Assembly (NCBI GenBank): GCA_037577475.1
Contig: CM075194.1
Location: 6,065,992 to 6,129,991 of the forward strand
Length of the DNA stretch: 64,000 nucleotides
Origin: Chaunax sp. Z400
Lineage: Eukaryota > Chordata > Actinopteri > Lophiiformes > Chaunacidae
Direction: 5' to 3'
Part shown: positions 37,060-49,097 of the stretch, piece by piece
Layout of the letters: each line of letters starts with the position of its first letter
Numbering within the stretch: position 1 is the first letter of the stretch
The notes under the pieces: generated by a model
What the model was told of the DNA's origin: nothing
Databases searched by the model: none
The model's input: only the letters and a program-made list of their open reading frames with translations
Position numbers and translations under genes: made by a program

Positions 37060-37455
37060 GTGACCCCTTGGGCTGGTCCAGTTTGAACACACCAAAGGGG
37101 TCACAGAGAAGGGAATTAGTTTCGGCAACTACTGTAAGTCCCTTTATTTGTTCACACTGAACAAATACAATACAATAACATGACAAAAAAACCCGATTAA
37201 CCTTCCCCCGTTACATGAAGGTTGATCTCGTCCTCTAATGGGATGATAAGGAGCTCCAACATGTGATGCCGTCTCCCCGCTTTGAAGACATGTTCTGTTG
37301 ATTTTCTTCTTCTTTGAGTTAGCTGCTAACTGCTACTGGCTGCTTTTCCATGTCTTCCGGTTTGGGCCCCATGCATAATATGTCACAGCCCTTTCCTGCC
37401 TTTCTGCCTCATGTTCACACAGATGTGCAGCTGTGACAGAGGGGGAACAAACTGA
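37060..37455. other. Unique DNA starting with a 10-bp inverted repeat
   Basis: GTGACCCCTT at 37060-37069 and AAGGGGTCAC at 37095-37104 are perfect inverses with a 25-base gap. The stretch may be part of a larger element that ends with repeat R1 at 37554. No frame of note. Confidence 0.4.
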
Positions 37456-37554
37456 CACCCCATTAAACCTTCATTACGTTCACACAGAACGTCGGGGTGG
37501 AATAAATGTGTGAGCGCACAGCATCGCCTTGAAGATGCTGTGTGAATGGGGCTT
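37456..37554. mobile_element. Dispersed repeat R1, copy 2
   Basis: Aligns with 27245-27336 over its whole length, from CACCCCATT to GAATGGGGCTT, with a short insertion (CACAGCAT) before CGCCTTGAA. The two copies sit in different surroundings, as expected for a mobile repeat. Family name unknown to me. Confidence 0.65.
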
Positions 37555-38874
37555 GTTTCTCTACCTTTGCTTGGAAATCCAAAGCCCCTCTGGGAGCTCT
37601 TGTAGATCAGTGAGAGTCTACATAGAATAAGTGCAGTTTCTTAGTTTATGACATGTTTTGTGACACAAAAGATCCAAATGCCTTTAATTTGAAAACTCTT
37701 CTCTAACTTGTTTCTCCTTGTTTCTCTTCCTCCTGCGATGTTCTATAATCTCAAGTTTATGAAGACTGGAAACTTTTATCTCATCCAAGTGGTTTTTAAA
37801 TTGACTGATTTGTAAGAAGAAGAAAAAAAGATCTTCCAAAAAATACTACATGAACTCCTGCATCATGAGCATTCTACCTCCACACAGGAGTGTTTTCAGT
37901 TTAATCTGGTTCATTCGAGCTACAGTATATCAGTTCTGCAAATATTCCTACTTGTAGTATCAAGAAAAACACAGATGTAATCAGCACTGGCTTTGTTCCA
38001 TTTTGACCCGGGAGTGAGCCAACATAAATAATGCTATTACATCCTGGAACACCACTTTACACCATCACTTTAAGTTTTTAATTACACTTGTGCTTTTCAT
38101 CCAGTGACAAGTCAAAATGCCCTAGAGGTGGGAGTTGTCCCACTGTAACAGCTGCATCAAAACACACTGTCTACACACACCCATTTATTTCTGTGAAGAG
38201 GTTTAATGAGGGAAAGTAGGGTGTAACACATTACAGATTGAACATTAGTGTGTATGGGCTTTAGTGAATGTTTGAGTATTTTATGACTCACCACTAAACA
38301 AATCTGGGCAGCTTATCTCGCCGTTATGTATTATTTGAAAAGAAAATGGCTTTTAAATTTGATTTATTTTGTCAATAGAGCAAATCTTCTGTTTCCATAT
38401 TTTTTTTTAAACAAAAAGGTGATTTGACTGATTAAATCGTTTCTGCCTTGTTAAAAGAGTGCTAATGCACTAAAATCACCAGGTACAGTGTTTGCAGTTT
38501 GAATCAAACATACAAATTCAGTTCTTAAACTGAAGGGAACGTGATCCGGTGCGGAAAAGAAAAATCTCCAGAGCAAGCTGTGTGATTTTCCCGCTTTGCT
38601 CCCCAGGTATCGTTGTCCCTACCCAGCAATGGCTGATTTCAAGGCAGGTTTTTCAAATCAAAACACTTCCTCTGGGCCACCACTTGCTCTGTGTTAAGAG
38701 ACATTGTGGCTGTGCAGCTATTTCTGCAGGCCTCAGAATGGTGTGCACAAACAGAATGGCTGTGGACAATGGGCAGCATGCAGTGAAGTGCAGGCTATAA
38801 TGAGGCAGATGTCTGGCTATTGGGAGCCCACAGCAGGCGGGGGGACACATCCCTGCTTTTGTTGTTGGGGTTCA
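37555..38874. other. No gene seen
   Basis: Unique AT-rich DNA with a T run at about 38400-38408. No repeat family recognised. Confidence 0.5.
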
Positions 38875-40030
38875 CCCTCTCTCTCTCTCTCTCGCTCCTC
38901 TCACTCCTTTGCCTCTCACTCTTTCTTCCTCCTCCAAACATGTGAACATGCACGGGTGAAAACACACACATACACACTCCCCTCACACCTCCCCCACCTC
39001 CATTGGTTTTAATTATCCCACTCCAAATCCACCGCTCCATTAGTAGTTGTATAATAGTGTCCCCCCTCATACCTCCCCAGCTCCTCTCCATTCAAGTCGG
39101 GGGAGAGAAGCTGCCCTTTGAGCCCCTGTCAGCCTTGTTGGCCGGGGTCTCCAGGTTCTCACATTCCCTCTTGGCCAATCAGAGCCCTGCGCTGTGGCAG
39201 GGTCCAATTAGATGACAGTGTCCTGCCAGAGGAAAGGAGGTGCGGAGAAAAAAGAAAGCCAATCGCTGTGATTAATTTATTCAGATTCCCTCCGGGGACC
39301 GACTCTCCTGGAACGCACCCCATTTTTATGTACCCTCATACCCAACACCTCCTCCTTCACCCTCCTCTTCATTCTTTTATTGCATTTGTGAAGAGTGATA
39401 GAAGAATGCAAAGTATTTCTTTTTCAGGCACTTTTAATATGTACCCCCTCCCCTCTCTTCACTTCCCCATTTTATCCTACTCCCCCCTCCTCCACCTCCT
39501 CCTCAAGGTAATTACAGAGAAGTCTCAATAGATGGGAAATTCATGTCTTTGAACCAGCCATATGATGTATGAGAGAGAGAGGCTGGTACAAAATTAAAGG
39601 AAGGAGACGGAGAATAGGGGGACGGCAGGAACTTGAACCTGCAAGTGTTATTGTGCTCAAGTCGAAGGGGCCAAAACATAGTATCCATGGTAAATAAAAC
39701 AGAGAGCTTCTTCAGGCCCCTCAACAATCCCTCCCTCTCCTCCTCCCCTCCTCCCCATCTCCTCCCACCAGCCCTTGCGACCTGTTGCTTTCTTCCAGCC
39801 ACTATTGTCCCCAAGTGTGAAGTGGGTGACATCACCGTTTCCTCTTGTAAACAGGTGTGATGGGATGGAAAAAAAAACAAAAAAAAACAAAAAAAAACCT
39901 CCACTGTGCTCCATGAGGCTCTTTTCTCTTTTCAGTGTGTGGGTTCAATTTCACCTTATATCCCTCGATGCTGCTGGGGCCCATCCTCACCCCAGCTCAC
40001 CCCCCACTCTATCTCCCCTCAGCACAAAAA
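38875..40030 (+). other. Pyrimidine-biased non-coding domain with CT microsatellite
   Basis: From a CT run at 38875-38893 the + strand stays rich in C and T for about 640 bp (CTCC, CCCCTC, CCACCTCC motifs), then again at 39720-40020. This explains why several frames of up to 137 codons stay open on both strands: stop codons are rare in C/T-rich DNA. Within it, 39250-39330 is of balanced composition (CAATCGCTGTGATTAATTTA) and could be a small regulatory core. An A8-C type tract lies at 39868-39898. I recognise no exon. Confidence 0.5.
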
Positions 40031-41134
40031 CAAGAGGTTCATTTGAAACTGACAGATTCATCATCTTCTACAAAATGATTGCTGGAATAAAGACTCACTA
40101 GTGTTCTCTGGAGTGCATTAGCGGCACACCTGGGTTTATACCTGTCTTGAATATGGACAGCCCAATGGTTGGCACACACTCAGAATGCTCAGATCTTGGT
40201 TTTGGTTCTTTCCATTTTTACTGACATAGAGTAATAGGGTAAATACTGAAGCCTGGGTATTAGAGGTTATTCACAAAAATATCTAGTTACAGATAACTTG
40301 TTAGTCCTGGGTTTAAATAGGGACTAGAGTATATCTCATCTGTCAATTAATCAATCAATCAATCAATCGGCTGCTGATGTAGAGCGGCCATAAAAACACA
40401 GAGCTCATTGTTAACCGCCAGCATATTTAACATTCAGCCATCACGGTTCAATCCACTGGGATGTCAGGCTGAATGCTGTTTACTGCTTTAATCCACTGTT
40501 GCTGCTGTTTCAGCACACAATGATATGCATGAGTGCACGAGTTACATCTTACTGGGGCGTTTCATGGGAATGATATGGCTGAATTTACATTTATTTAGAA
40601 TAAATATATGACACATTTCAAATGTGATTGGTTACCGTGCCACGATTTCACACCCTTCCAGGTCACAGGTCATTTATTTTAGCTTTGCTCTCCATGCCTC
40701 CTGGCCGTCACTGCCAGCCATCCCGTGGTGCTCATCATGAGAGCTTCACCGCCTCTTCTTGAAAACGATCCGGCAGGTTTAGCCAGCTTGCCATGTTTTC
40801 ACCCTCACACACTTCATAACCTCATCTGCAGACCCCAGATGTGTAAAAACAGACTCGTATCCCCAGTATTTAATTTTTTTTTTTTTTATTCACTAAAGTG
40901 AACATGTAATATGTATTCAGGACGTTGCAGAACATCTACGATAAATCTGCTTCTGTAAAACTTGGTGCTGCTGTGAGTTTGATGTTCAGCCCACATCACA
41001 CACTCGCTCTGTGTCTCCCTCCTCTGTGATTCCTGTCACTCTTGACTCTGTTATCCACTGATGCAGAAATACCATTAAAAGCTGGATTCTAGAAGCTTAT
41101 GTCAAGTTTTCATTTTCTTCACATCACATACATG
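40031..41134. other. No gene seen; AATC microsatellite at 40346-40368
   Basis: Holds an AATC tetranucleotide run of about six units at 40346-40368 and a T run at about 40871-40885. The rest is unique. Confidence 0.6.
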
Positions 41135-41172
41135 CACACACACACACACACACACACACTCTCTCTCTCTCC
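41135..41172. repeat. Compound CA-CT microsatellite
   Basis: CA run of about 12 units passing into a CT run of about seven. Confidence 0.92.
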
Positions 41173-41194
41173 ATCCACCATGTAAAAGCCCGGC

Positions 41195-41400
41195 ACCCTT
41201 CTACTCGAATTTCTAGGACCCATCCGTATTAGCCTCTATTAATCTGAGTGCTTGTAACCGTGTCCTGATGATTTATGCATCCGGATGGGCGCCACGCTCT
41301 CAAGGCAAACTCTGCACTGACAACAATCCACAAGGGATGTTAATTAGAAAGACACTTTCACAGTTAATATAGCTGGCTCATTAGGCGTGTGAAATAACAC
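41195..41400. promoter_or_regulatory. Candidate conserved non-coding element
   Basis: Repeat-free block with CCGTATTAGCCTCTATTAAT, an octamer-like GATTTATGCAT, TGTTAATTAGAAAG and CATTAGGCGTG, plus kept CpGs (GGGCGCCACGC). No coding frame. Enhancer-like by motif content only. Confidence 0.3.
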
Positions 41401-41591
41401 TGCATGTGCTTTTATCTGCACAGTGTTGACACAGTGACGTCATTTGGGTTTGATCTTAGAGAGTTTTTCCATTTTCGATGATGAGGCTTGATCATTGATG
41501 ATGTTTGCTTCTAATGTTGCTGAAGTATTGGGGCTCAGTGAACTGTTGCTCACATCCTGCTTCCTCATTACCTGCATCCATGTAGTAGTTT

Positions 41592-41978
41592 TTGGCATCC
41601 ATCCATCCATCCATCCATCCATCCTTCCGTTTTCCTCCACTTATCTGGGTCTGGGTCGCAGGGGAAGCAGTCTAAGCAGTCTAAGCAGAGAATCCCAAAC
41701 CTCCCTCTCCCCAGCCACCTCCTCCAGCTCTTCTGGGGGTACGCCAAGGTGTTCCCAAGCCAGCCAAGATATACAATCCCTCCAGCATGTCCTGTGTCTA
41801 CCCCGGGGTCTCCTCCCAGTTCCAGGAATACCTCCCCAGGGAGGCATCCTAACCAAATGCCCAAACCACCTAAGCTGTCTCCTCTCGATGTGGAGGAGCA
41901 GTGGCTCCACTCTGAGCCCTCTCCCAAATGACTGACCTCCTCACCCTATCTCTAAGGGTGAGCCCTAAATGTTGGCAT
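41592..41978 (-). mobile_element. 5'-truncated RTE-type (Rex3-like) LINE fragment
   Basis: On the minus strand this holds the C-terminal end of a reverse-transcriptase polyprotein: a frame at 41910-41641 with RRQLRWFGHLVRMPP near its start, RRPRGR in the middle and PPEELEEVAGEREVW near its end, then a stop. It is followed by a 3' tail of seven GGAT units (ATCC on the + strand, 41597-41624). TTGGCAT occurs at both outer edges (41592-41598 and 41972-41978), a probable 7-bp target duplication. Only about 370 bp remain of an element several kb long, with no endonuclease or catalytic RT region, so it is dead. Compared with the form I recall there is a short deletion after MPP. Assignment to Rex3/RTE rests on the tail and the C-terminal motif and is from memory. 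Confidence 0.8.
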
Positions 41979-43599
41979 TGAAAAATTACAGCAGTAGTTG
42001 AAATTGACCATGAAAAAATATTTGGCACAGAGAAAACTTTACCTAAAAGGTTTTGCAGTGGTTTGTACCGACCGGAAGGACAACTAGTGACATCAAATAT
42101 CTGCTCACTTCTATCTTAGGGATAATTACAATGACAGCAAAGTTTATATTGGATCTTAATGGATGTACTTACAGACGCTCTCATGGGAAACACACCGATG
42201 TCGACAAATAACAGACATGAATACACACGGACACACACACATAGAAGAATCCATTACGGGTCTTCAACAAAGTGTGGTTTTCCCTTTGTACTCAGATCCC
42301 AATTTGCTCAAACCTATAATCAAAGTCAAGAGCTGCCTATTTGTTTTCTGTGCTTGGCTTCATACTGTTTTAATGTCTGCTCAGAGAGGGAGGGAAGGGT
42401 CACACATAAAAGAAAGCTTGAATGTCGTTCACACCATCATACTTTCATTCCTCCGCCACGATGAGAGAGAATCCCCCTTGTGTATTCATTAGTCAACCCG
42501 CAGGCCCCTCTCGCTCCCTCCTCATCCCTCTCCGTCCCCACTACTCGTCACATAATTGCAGGGCTCCACAAATTGCTCCACTTTGAGTCCAAATTGAGAA
42601 ATGTGTTTTACAAGAATTGTCAGTATTATTGATTGGCGTTGAAACACAGCAGAAAATGCAAATAATAGCAATAAGGCAGCGGATTATTCAAGAATAGCCA
42701 GAAGAAGTAGGGGGTGGGCTGCACAGATACCTCGCCATTCATGTTTAGGGGTTTTTCTATGTTACATATGAAACAATGAGATACAAAGACAGCAAAACTA
42801 TATATATTCTTGCTTTACACATACATTAACCATAATAAGTAGTTGTGCCTTTTAATCATTAGATTTGTCAATATTTTTAATTTTTTTTTGTCATTTTGGC
42901 AATTACTTTTACAAGAAAAGATTTTTTTAAAGGTGACTTCGAAGGCGGCTCATCTTAAGTCTGCTTTTAGTAATGTTGTCATTTACTCTAAACTACATGG
43001 CCACTTTAAAAAAATGGTAAAGGTTAAATTAATTTTGATCTGGATGCTCTGTATGGACTTGTTTCACTGTCAAACACAGGAGACATTTCACTTCCAGTTG
43101 CTAAACAGACAGAGAAACAGTTCAAGAAAAAAAATAGAATAAAAAGTAGAAGCCAAGATAGCTGTCTCTGGTGTATTTCAACCTCAAATCATTGACTCCT
43201 ACATTTCCCATAATGCTGTGCAGCTCTGTAAACCCGCCCATGCCTGTCAAACTGTGTAGAAAAAGTCTTGAAAAAGCTGAGATCAGCAGTTTCCTTCACA
43301 GATTTTAACAGGAAGAGAAGTACTGTTCATGTCCAATGTACTGATCGTCCTTTATATAGAGATGTACCAACTTGATGATTTAGTGATATGTAAAGCATTA
43401 ATAAAATAATGACTAATTAACAATTAGAGGACAGTGTTGGACTGTATTCTGAGGTGTTTTCTTTTATTCATTTTATTTCAGGTTACATTTCAAGTCTGTT
43501 GTCAAATTAAACCTCAGCGATTCATTTTTAAACAGTGTAAATAAAACACGCACATGCAGAATGATTGTTGTCCCTCTTTACACAGCCTGTTCAGATGAT
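41979..43599. other. No gene seen
   Basis: Unique DNA with a short ACACAC patch at about 42226-42241. CTACATTTCCCATAATGC at about 43199 is a short motif I have seen in fish mobile elements, but no element boundary is visible. Confidence 0.45.
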
Positions 43600-43960
43600 T
43601 GGAAGCTCCATTTTCCCCCTCCCGTTTCATTACATTCTTTGTGATGCATCAGCATATAAGATATCAAACGTGACGGATAATTTTGCAGCACGTCACAGAG
43701 GAGAAAACAAACATCCACCGTAAAGACGCCGAACCAGCCTCTTTGCTTTCTCCCCGGGGCAGAAAAATGGGAGCGTTGTGATGATGATTGTTTTCTCAGA
43801 TGTTCTGTGGCCCCGCCGTTCCCTATGGTGACGGTGACAGAGGCATTCTGGGGTAGGCTGTGGCCACACTTGGCAGGCCTTGGAGGCGTCAGAGCTGTTT
43901 CTCTTGGGACGTCCTGGCACAGCGTCCCAACCCACAAAGCTGCAGCAGCCGCCTAATTAA
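43600..43960. promoter_or_regulatory. Candidate conserved non-coding element
   Basis: Unique, fairly GC-balanced block with GGATAATTTTGC, several CpGs (AAGACGCCGAACC, CCCCGCCG) and CCTAATTAAAACC at its end. Frames on the minus strand overlap each other and resemble no protein. An untranslated exon is an alternative. Confidence 0.22.
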
Positions 43961-46308
43961 AACCACACCGCTCCTCGTCTGCTGCTCCTCCTTCTTCACA
44001 GTCACATCCCTTAACTCACACATAGATTCTCACTTAAACCCCTCTTAAAAACCTATTTGCAAATCATTCTTTTGAGTGTTTGTTTTAATCTATTTGCAGA
44101 TGGGTGAAGTTTACAGCATCTGATTTTGTTAAAGTTGTCAGTCATGGGAGAAAAAAAAGTGATGAATTAAGCTTCAAAAACTCTGCTGTGGTTGTTAAAT
44201 AACTTTCTGGCACTCATGGTGTCGTCATATGTGGTAAAAACCCACCCATCTGGCTTTAAAAGAAAATCAAACTAGTATTTGCACTTACAGTCGTGGCCCA
44301 GATCTGACTCAGAGTCCACACATACTGTTGTGAACTTTTCACTTTCCCCAGACGCACAAAGACATGGAGGTATGTGCTACCAGCAGCAGTAGATTCAACA
44401 TTTTACATCCAAATTCTTTCCTGCCCTGCCACAGAGGACTCCTTTTAGCTCATTTCTCAGCTGCTATTAGCTGAAATGTCATCAATCATTGCCTTGTTAG
44501 GGTAAAAAACGTAGGTTGCCTGAGTTCGCTGAACCAGGATTAAATACCGTTTGCAAGTCATGTCTGTGGTTTATTTCAGCTGATGTAGGTGCCAGATGAG
44601 GCTGAGTCTGATACTGTACATGCTGGAAGACAGTTTTGCAACAAATTGCCAAAACTTTTGAACCAGGAAAGTGTTTGAGACAATATTGCAGACTTCACTA
44701 TGATTGACAACTTGCGTGACATTATTTTAATGTATTGACTTTGCGACCGAGGAGAGATATTTGTGGGTAGTTTTACACCCCAGACTGGTTACAGGTTTTA
44801 ATTCCCTGCCATAAGCTGAAGTGTCATTAATCACAGGCTTGTTGGAGCCAAAACATTACCCATAATTCATTGGTTCTGACTCCATGTATCATCTGGTGTT
44901 GATACATGATCTTCAAAAGCTTTGATTCAACAAACTGTGAAAAAAAAGAAAAGCAGGGAAAAGTCACTCTGCTCATCTGAAACCAAAACTCTACATCACA
45001 TATGTTCTCACACACACATTTACATTTAAATTCCTAACTTCAGACCTTGTGTTCACAGCTTGTGTTCAGTTTGTGCCTGCTTTGGGCTCTTCTGTGGCAT
45101 CACTGATGGTCCCGTTCCACAAGAACTACAAAATCCCAGTGTCTGTCACAGGAGGTGCTCGGTAATTAGTTGCCTCTTAATCATCCTGTGCTGCAGCGCT
45201 GTGTTAGAAGACTGAATATGCATGAAAACAAAATGTGACACAACCAGTCGAAATACTGAAAAATAGAAGCTTTTCCATGCCAGGTCGGGAAGCGAGCTTT
45301 GCAGGGTGCTGGGTGTCAGACTAGGGAATGATGGAGGGAATTCAGCATGATGGATTTGAAATTCAGACCTTTTTTCTTTTTTTTCTGCCACTTTATTGTC
45401 ATTTACGTCCTTTTATTGAGGTTAGATCATTACAGTATTTACAGATAAATAACAATTCAGAAAACGTAGTTTTGTTGTTTTGCCATCACTCAAATGAAAT
45501 ACAAAGCCCATGATAATAAAAAAAAAAAAACTGGAAACATGACGCTGGATGCTTGAAGCTATACCGGATACGTTTCTCATTTTTGGAAGTGTGATTTCCT
45601 TTGACCTGTCACACCCTCGACCATCAGCCGTTCCCATTACTGTGTAGTCCTGTTCTGCGTGATGGCTGAGGCTGACATTCATTTACTTGTTGTGATAAAC
45701 ATTTATGTGTTATGTGGCAATGATCCATTCATGCAGAATGCTTAATGTTGCACAGTTGGCAGTTGGATAATATTAAAGTTTCTGGGATGTGTTTTTAAAA
45801 GCAGGTTGAGGCTTGTTTGTGTTGGTGCGAGCAGATTTGTCTTGTTTACTCTGTGAAACCACACTAACAGCATGATCACGCTCAACTCTTTGCCATTGTA
45901 TGATTTTAAAATATAGCACTCATGGATTTCTGCCTTTTATTATCTTATACCAGCCTAATGCACCACCACACATATTTGCACAGGCCCTCACACATTCCCA
46001 CTCTTATTGATATAAAAGGGAGAATCTGTAATTTGTTAGATTTGATTATGTTTGAAATACAGTTTGTGGGACAGAGTTGTTCTCTTCTGCAAACCGGATT
46101 AGCTCTACTCTCTGCTTTGTCTTCAATGTTGTGAGCTTCAGATGTTATAGGCATGACAGAAAGCAATATCTAGTGTTCCACTGTGTACTTCTGTTTATAT
46201 TCGGAACAATATGGTCTATAGAGTCTTTAAAAACCGTGTCAAGTCTAAGTTCTGAATTATTTGGCACATGCATTTAAAGCAGGGAGGGGTTATATATGTA
46301 TTGTTGTC
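43961..46308. other. No gene seen
   Basis: Unique DNA. AGCTGAAATGTCATCAATCA near 44470 and AGCTGAAGTGTCATTAATCA near 44815 are alike but too short to call a repeat. A-rich patches at about 44940 and 45518. Confidence 0.45.
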
Positions 46309-46363
46309 CATCTATCTCTATATCTCTCTCTCTCTACCTATGTCTCTCTGTAGATAGATAGAT

Positions 46364-46399
<36 letters not shown>

Positions 46400-46400
46400 G
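46309..46400. repeat. Compound microsatellite with strand switch (TATC/TC to GATA/GAAA)
   Basis: The left half (46309-46350) is C/T-rich with TCTATC and TCTC motifs. The right half (46351-46400) is GATA, then GAAA, then GATA repeats. The halves are broadly inverse and could pair as an imperfect hairpin. Confidence 0.85.
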
Positions 46401-46525
46401 TAGATTTTATATATTTTACGTTATGCTAACACAGAGCTGAGCTAGTTATTTTCCACCAATAATTATATGTATAAAACAAAAGATCAAGATTTGACATAAA
46501 AATATAATGTGACATTAAAGTTTTA

Positions 46526-46595
46526 TTCCCCATTGTTCTCTATACATTGTTCTACTACTACTACGACTAGTATTTCCCCATTGTTCTCTATACAT
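46526..46595 (+). repeat. 22-bp direct repeat, two copies 48 bp apart
   Basis: 46526-46547 and 46574-46595 are identical over 22 bases (core CCCCATTGTTCTCTATACAT). The intervening part holds ACT triplets. Probably a small local tandem duplication. Confidence 0.8.
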
Positions 46596-46863
46596 ACGTC
46601 CAAATAACATTGATGGCTTTGTGCAACGGTGGGTAAAATAAGATGATATGTGCTTTTCTGTTAAGTCAGCATGTGCTACTATTAGAGGTAACGGGTGTTT
46701 GTGAATGACACCAACACAGGAACGGTGTAACCGTCACAAACCAATATTAGGCAAGATTTTTGCAGAAAACAACCTTGAATAAAGGAGATAAAATGTTATT
46801 TTCACCGATGACATTTTAATATTTATTTTCCTCAAAACTTGCATAAATGCATCCCACACATTC
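46596..46863. other. No gene seen
   Basis: Short AT-rich unique stretch. Confidence 0.5.
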
Positions 46864-46906
46864 ACACAGACACACACACACACACATACACACACACACA
46901 CACACT
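46864..46906. repeat. CA microsatellite
   Basis: CA run with one TA interruption near 46889. Confidence 0.92.
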
Positions 46907-49097
46907 CCCATGCACACAACATTCACTGCATCAAGGCTCCTTTCAGACCTCGCACCTGCTCATGTAACAACTAGAGAAACGCAAGATGATGATGATACTT
47001 TGTGTTTTCCCCCCACAATGCAGTATTATTCCTATTTGATACCATTTATTGCCCGTGGAGAAACATAAAATAGAGAAGGGAACACAAGTAGGCCACTCAC
47101 TGTCTCTGCGCCACAGGGAGTTGTGTTTATCAAAGGCTCAAATGAGCTGGAAAATGGGGAAATAAATACTTTACTGATTTAGCTCCTGAGGTAACACATG
47201 TTTATGCTTATTATAGGATAAGTGTTTGGACTATGCCTCGCACAACAAGATAGTAATGCTGCACGCTATCGCCACACACCCTTAAGGTTTTTCAGGAAAT
47301 TCATGGATTCTTTGCTGAGATTTTTTTTCCCTCTTTATGACAACATTTTCTTAGAATTAGAACAAATTTATGCATGAATGTTTGGTTCACCGACGCTGCA
47401 GCAGCTGCGAAGAATTACAACGAGGAAACCGTAAAATATCCCTCTCTGCTGAAAATGTGTCTGGAATGTAATTTGACGTGTCTCAGTCTTGTCTGTTTCC
47501 ATTCAAACATCACATCATATTGATATAATGTTGTTTCAATGACAATGACATGCTCCTCATACAGCATGAGGAGGTTGATTGGTGCCATAGAGTGAATTCA
47601 TTTGAGGAAAGCAATTGTCAAGCAAGATAATAATGACATTTACAAGTTTAATTTAATGCAGTATCTGTGAGCGAGTTGCCTGCAATAATCAATTTTTAAT
47701 CTTTTTATGTGTTGAATGTTTCATTTGTGAGTGAAATTTCAACCAAATGTTGGAAAAGTACAGAAAGGAAAGTCGAATTGTTGACAAAGGAAAAGAGGAA
47801 GAAAACCTGACTGTCAAGAATGAAAATGATGATAAAATAATCATTTTGGACTTCCTTCCTTCCTTCTTCAGTTAAATAATTCATATTTTTTCAATACAGT
47901 TTAAATAATGTCATCCAGAATGACAATTAGTTGACAATGAGCAAGCAAGAATAGCAATAGTTTTTATTCCGCTACAATTGTGGCTCCACCTTTCCTGTTT
48001 GTAAATAAATGTTTCTGCTCTGTGGTGAATAAAATGACCAAGAAGTGACTCAATAAGTATACAGGAATTTGTGGGCTACCACTTCAGCCACGGGCCATCT
48101 TTCCACATTTGTAGACAATAACATCAGGAACTCAGGCTCCTCTACAGGAAACACATTTTACAAAAAGGAATCACCTATAAAAGCAGATCCGGTGAAAAAA
48201 ACTTTGACTAAAAACATAAATAATGTGGAAAGAAATAAAAACATGTCACATCTTGTCATCTAAATGATACGTATTTATACGGGCTCTTTGAACCTGTTAA
48301 AATTGTATTTCATCACATGTCAGTGAAAATGGAAAAACACTTTCCCCTCATTTATGAGAAACACGTTTGGAGAGAAGTACGTTTGGATCATTCATATTAA
48401 GAGGCACTTTAAGTTTTCATGTTTGAAAGAGTGATCAAGAATCCCACAGAACCGTCTCAGACAGCTCTTGGAGAATAATTCTTCTTCTTCTGTTTTACGC
48501 TCATGTCGCTGAAAACTAAATATTAGAACTTTCATGTCTTTTTAATTACTTTTAAACATGTTTGCCAGTTTAGAAAAATCAGTGATGATCAGTGACTTTC
48601 ATGCTTTAATGCATGTCTTTTAAGATTTTTTTTTGGAAGAGGTCAATAACTGCTTAAAAAAGGTGTGACAGAATATTTGTGGTTGAACGTCACACAGTTT
48701 GGTGTAGATTGTCTTGTCCAGCATCTGCCTTGCTGACCATCTCCGCTAATAAATTACCTGCAGGCAGTTTAATCCTGTAGCCGAGGTTCAGGGCTCACAT
48801 TGCACACAGACCTGCAGTCACTATAGATTGTCTTGATCCCCAATATGCCCCATATGGAGTCATGAAGAGAGAGGGATTGAGTATGGGAAGAGAACTTTTT
48901 CTCTCGAACTCTTGTGTAACCTCTTGCTTGATTTCTATTTCTCTGTTATGATGCATTCGAAACTAACTTGTGTGTTAATTTGCCTCTAAGAGATATGAAT
49001 AATAATACAAATATTATTTATGTTTATTATTATTTATTAATATTTATTTAACTAGCTAGAAATGTGCACCCTATCTGTGTCAACAAATGAGCCTGCT
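46907..49097. other. No gene seen; possible regulatory stretch at 47390-47700
   Basis: 47390-47700 is repeat-free and mixes GACGCTGCAGCAGCTGCG with AT-rich motifs (CATATTGATATAATG, CAAGATAATAATGACATT, TTTAATTTAATG). An AT-rich TTATTATTTATTAATATTTA patch lies at 48990-49055. No exon recognised. Confidence 0.4.

Noticed and set aside
39621..39650. GGAACTTGAACCTGC as an antisense tRNA B-box
   Set aside because: No A-box, acceptor stem or anticodon arm can be found at proper spacing.
39118..39904. Frames of 130-137 codons on both strands
   Set aside because: Explained by the pyrimidine-rich composition that removes stop codons; peptides are low-complexity.
43195..43215. CTACATTTCCCATAATGC as a transposon end
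   Set aside because: No partner inverted repeat or target duplication visible nearby.
44470..44855. Similar 33-bp stretches 350 bp apart (AGCTGAA-TGTCAT-AATCA)
   Set aside because: Too short and diverged to distinguish from chance in AT-rich DNA.
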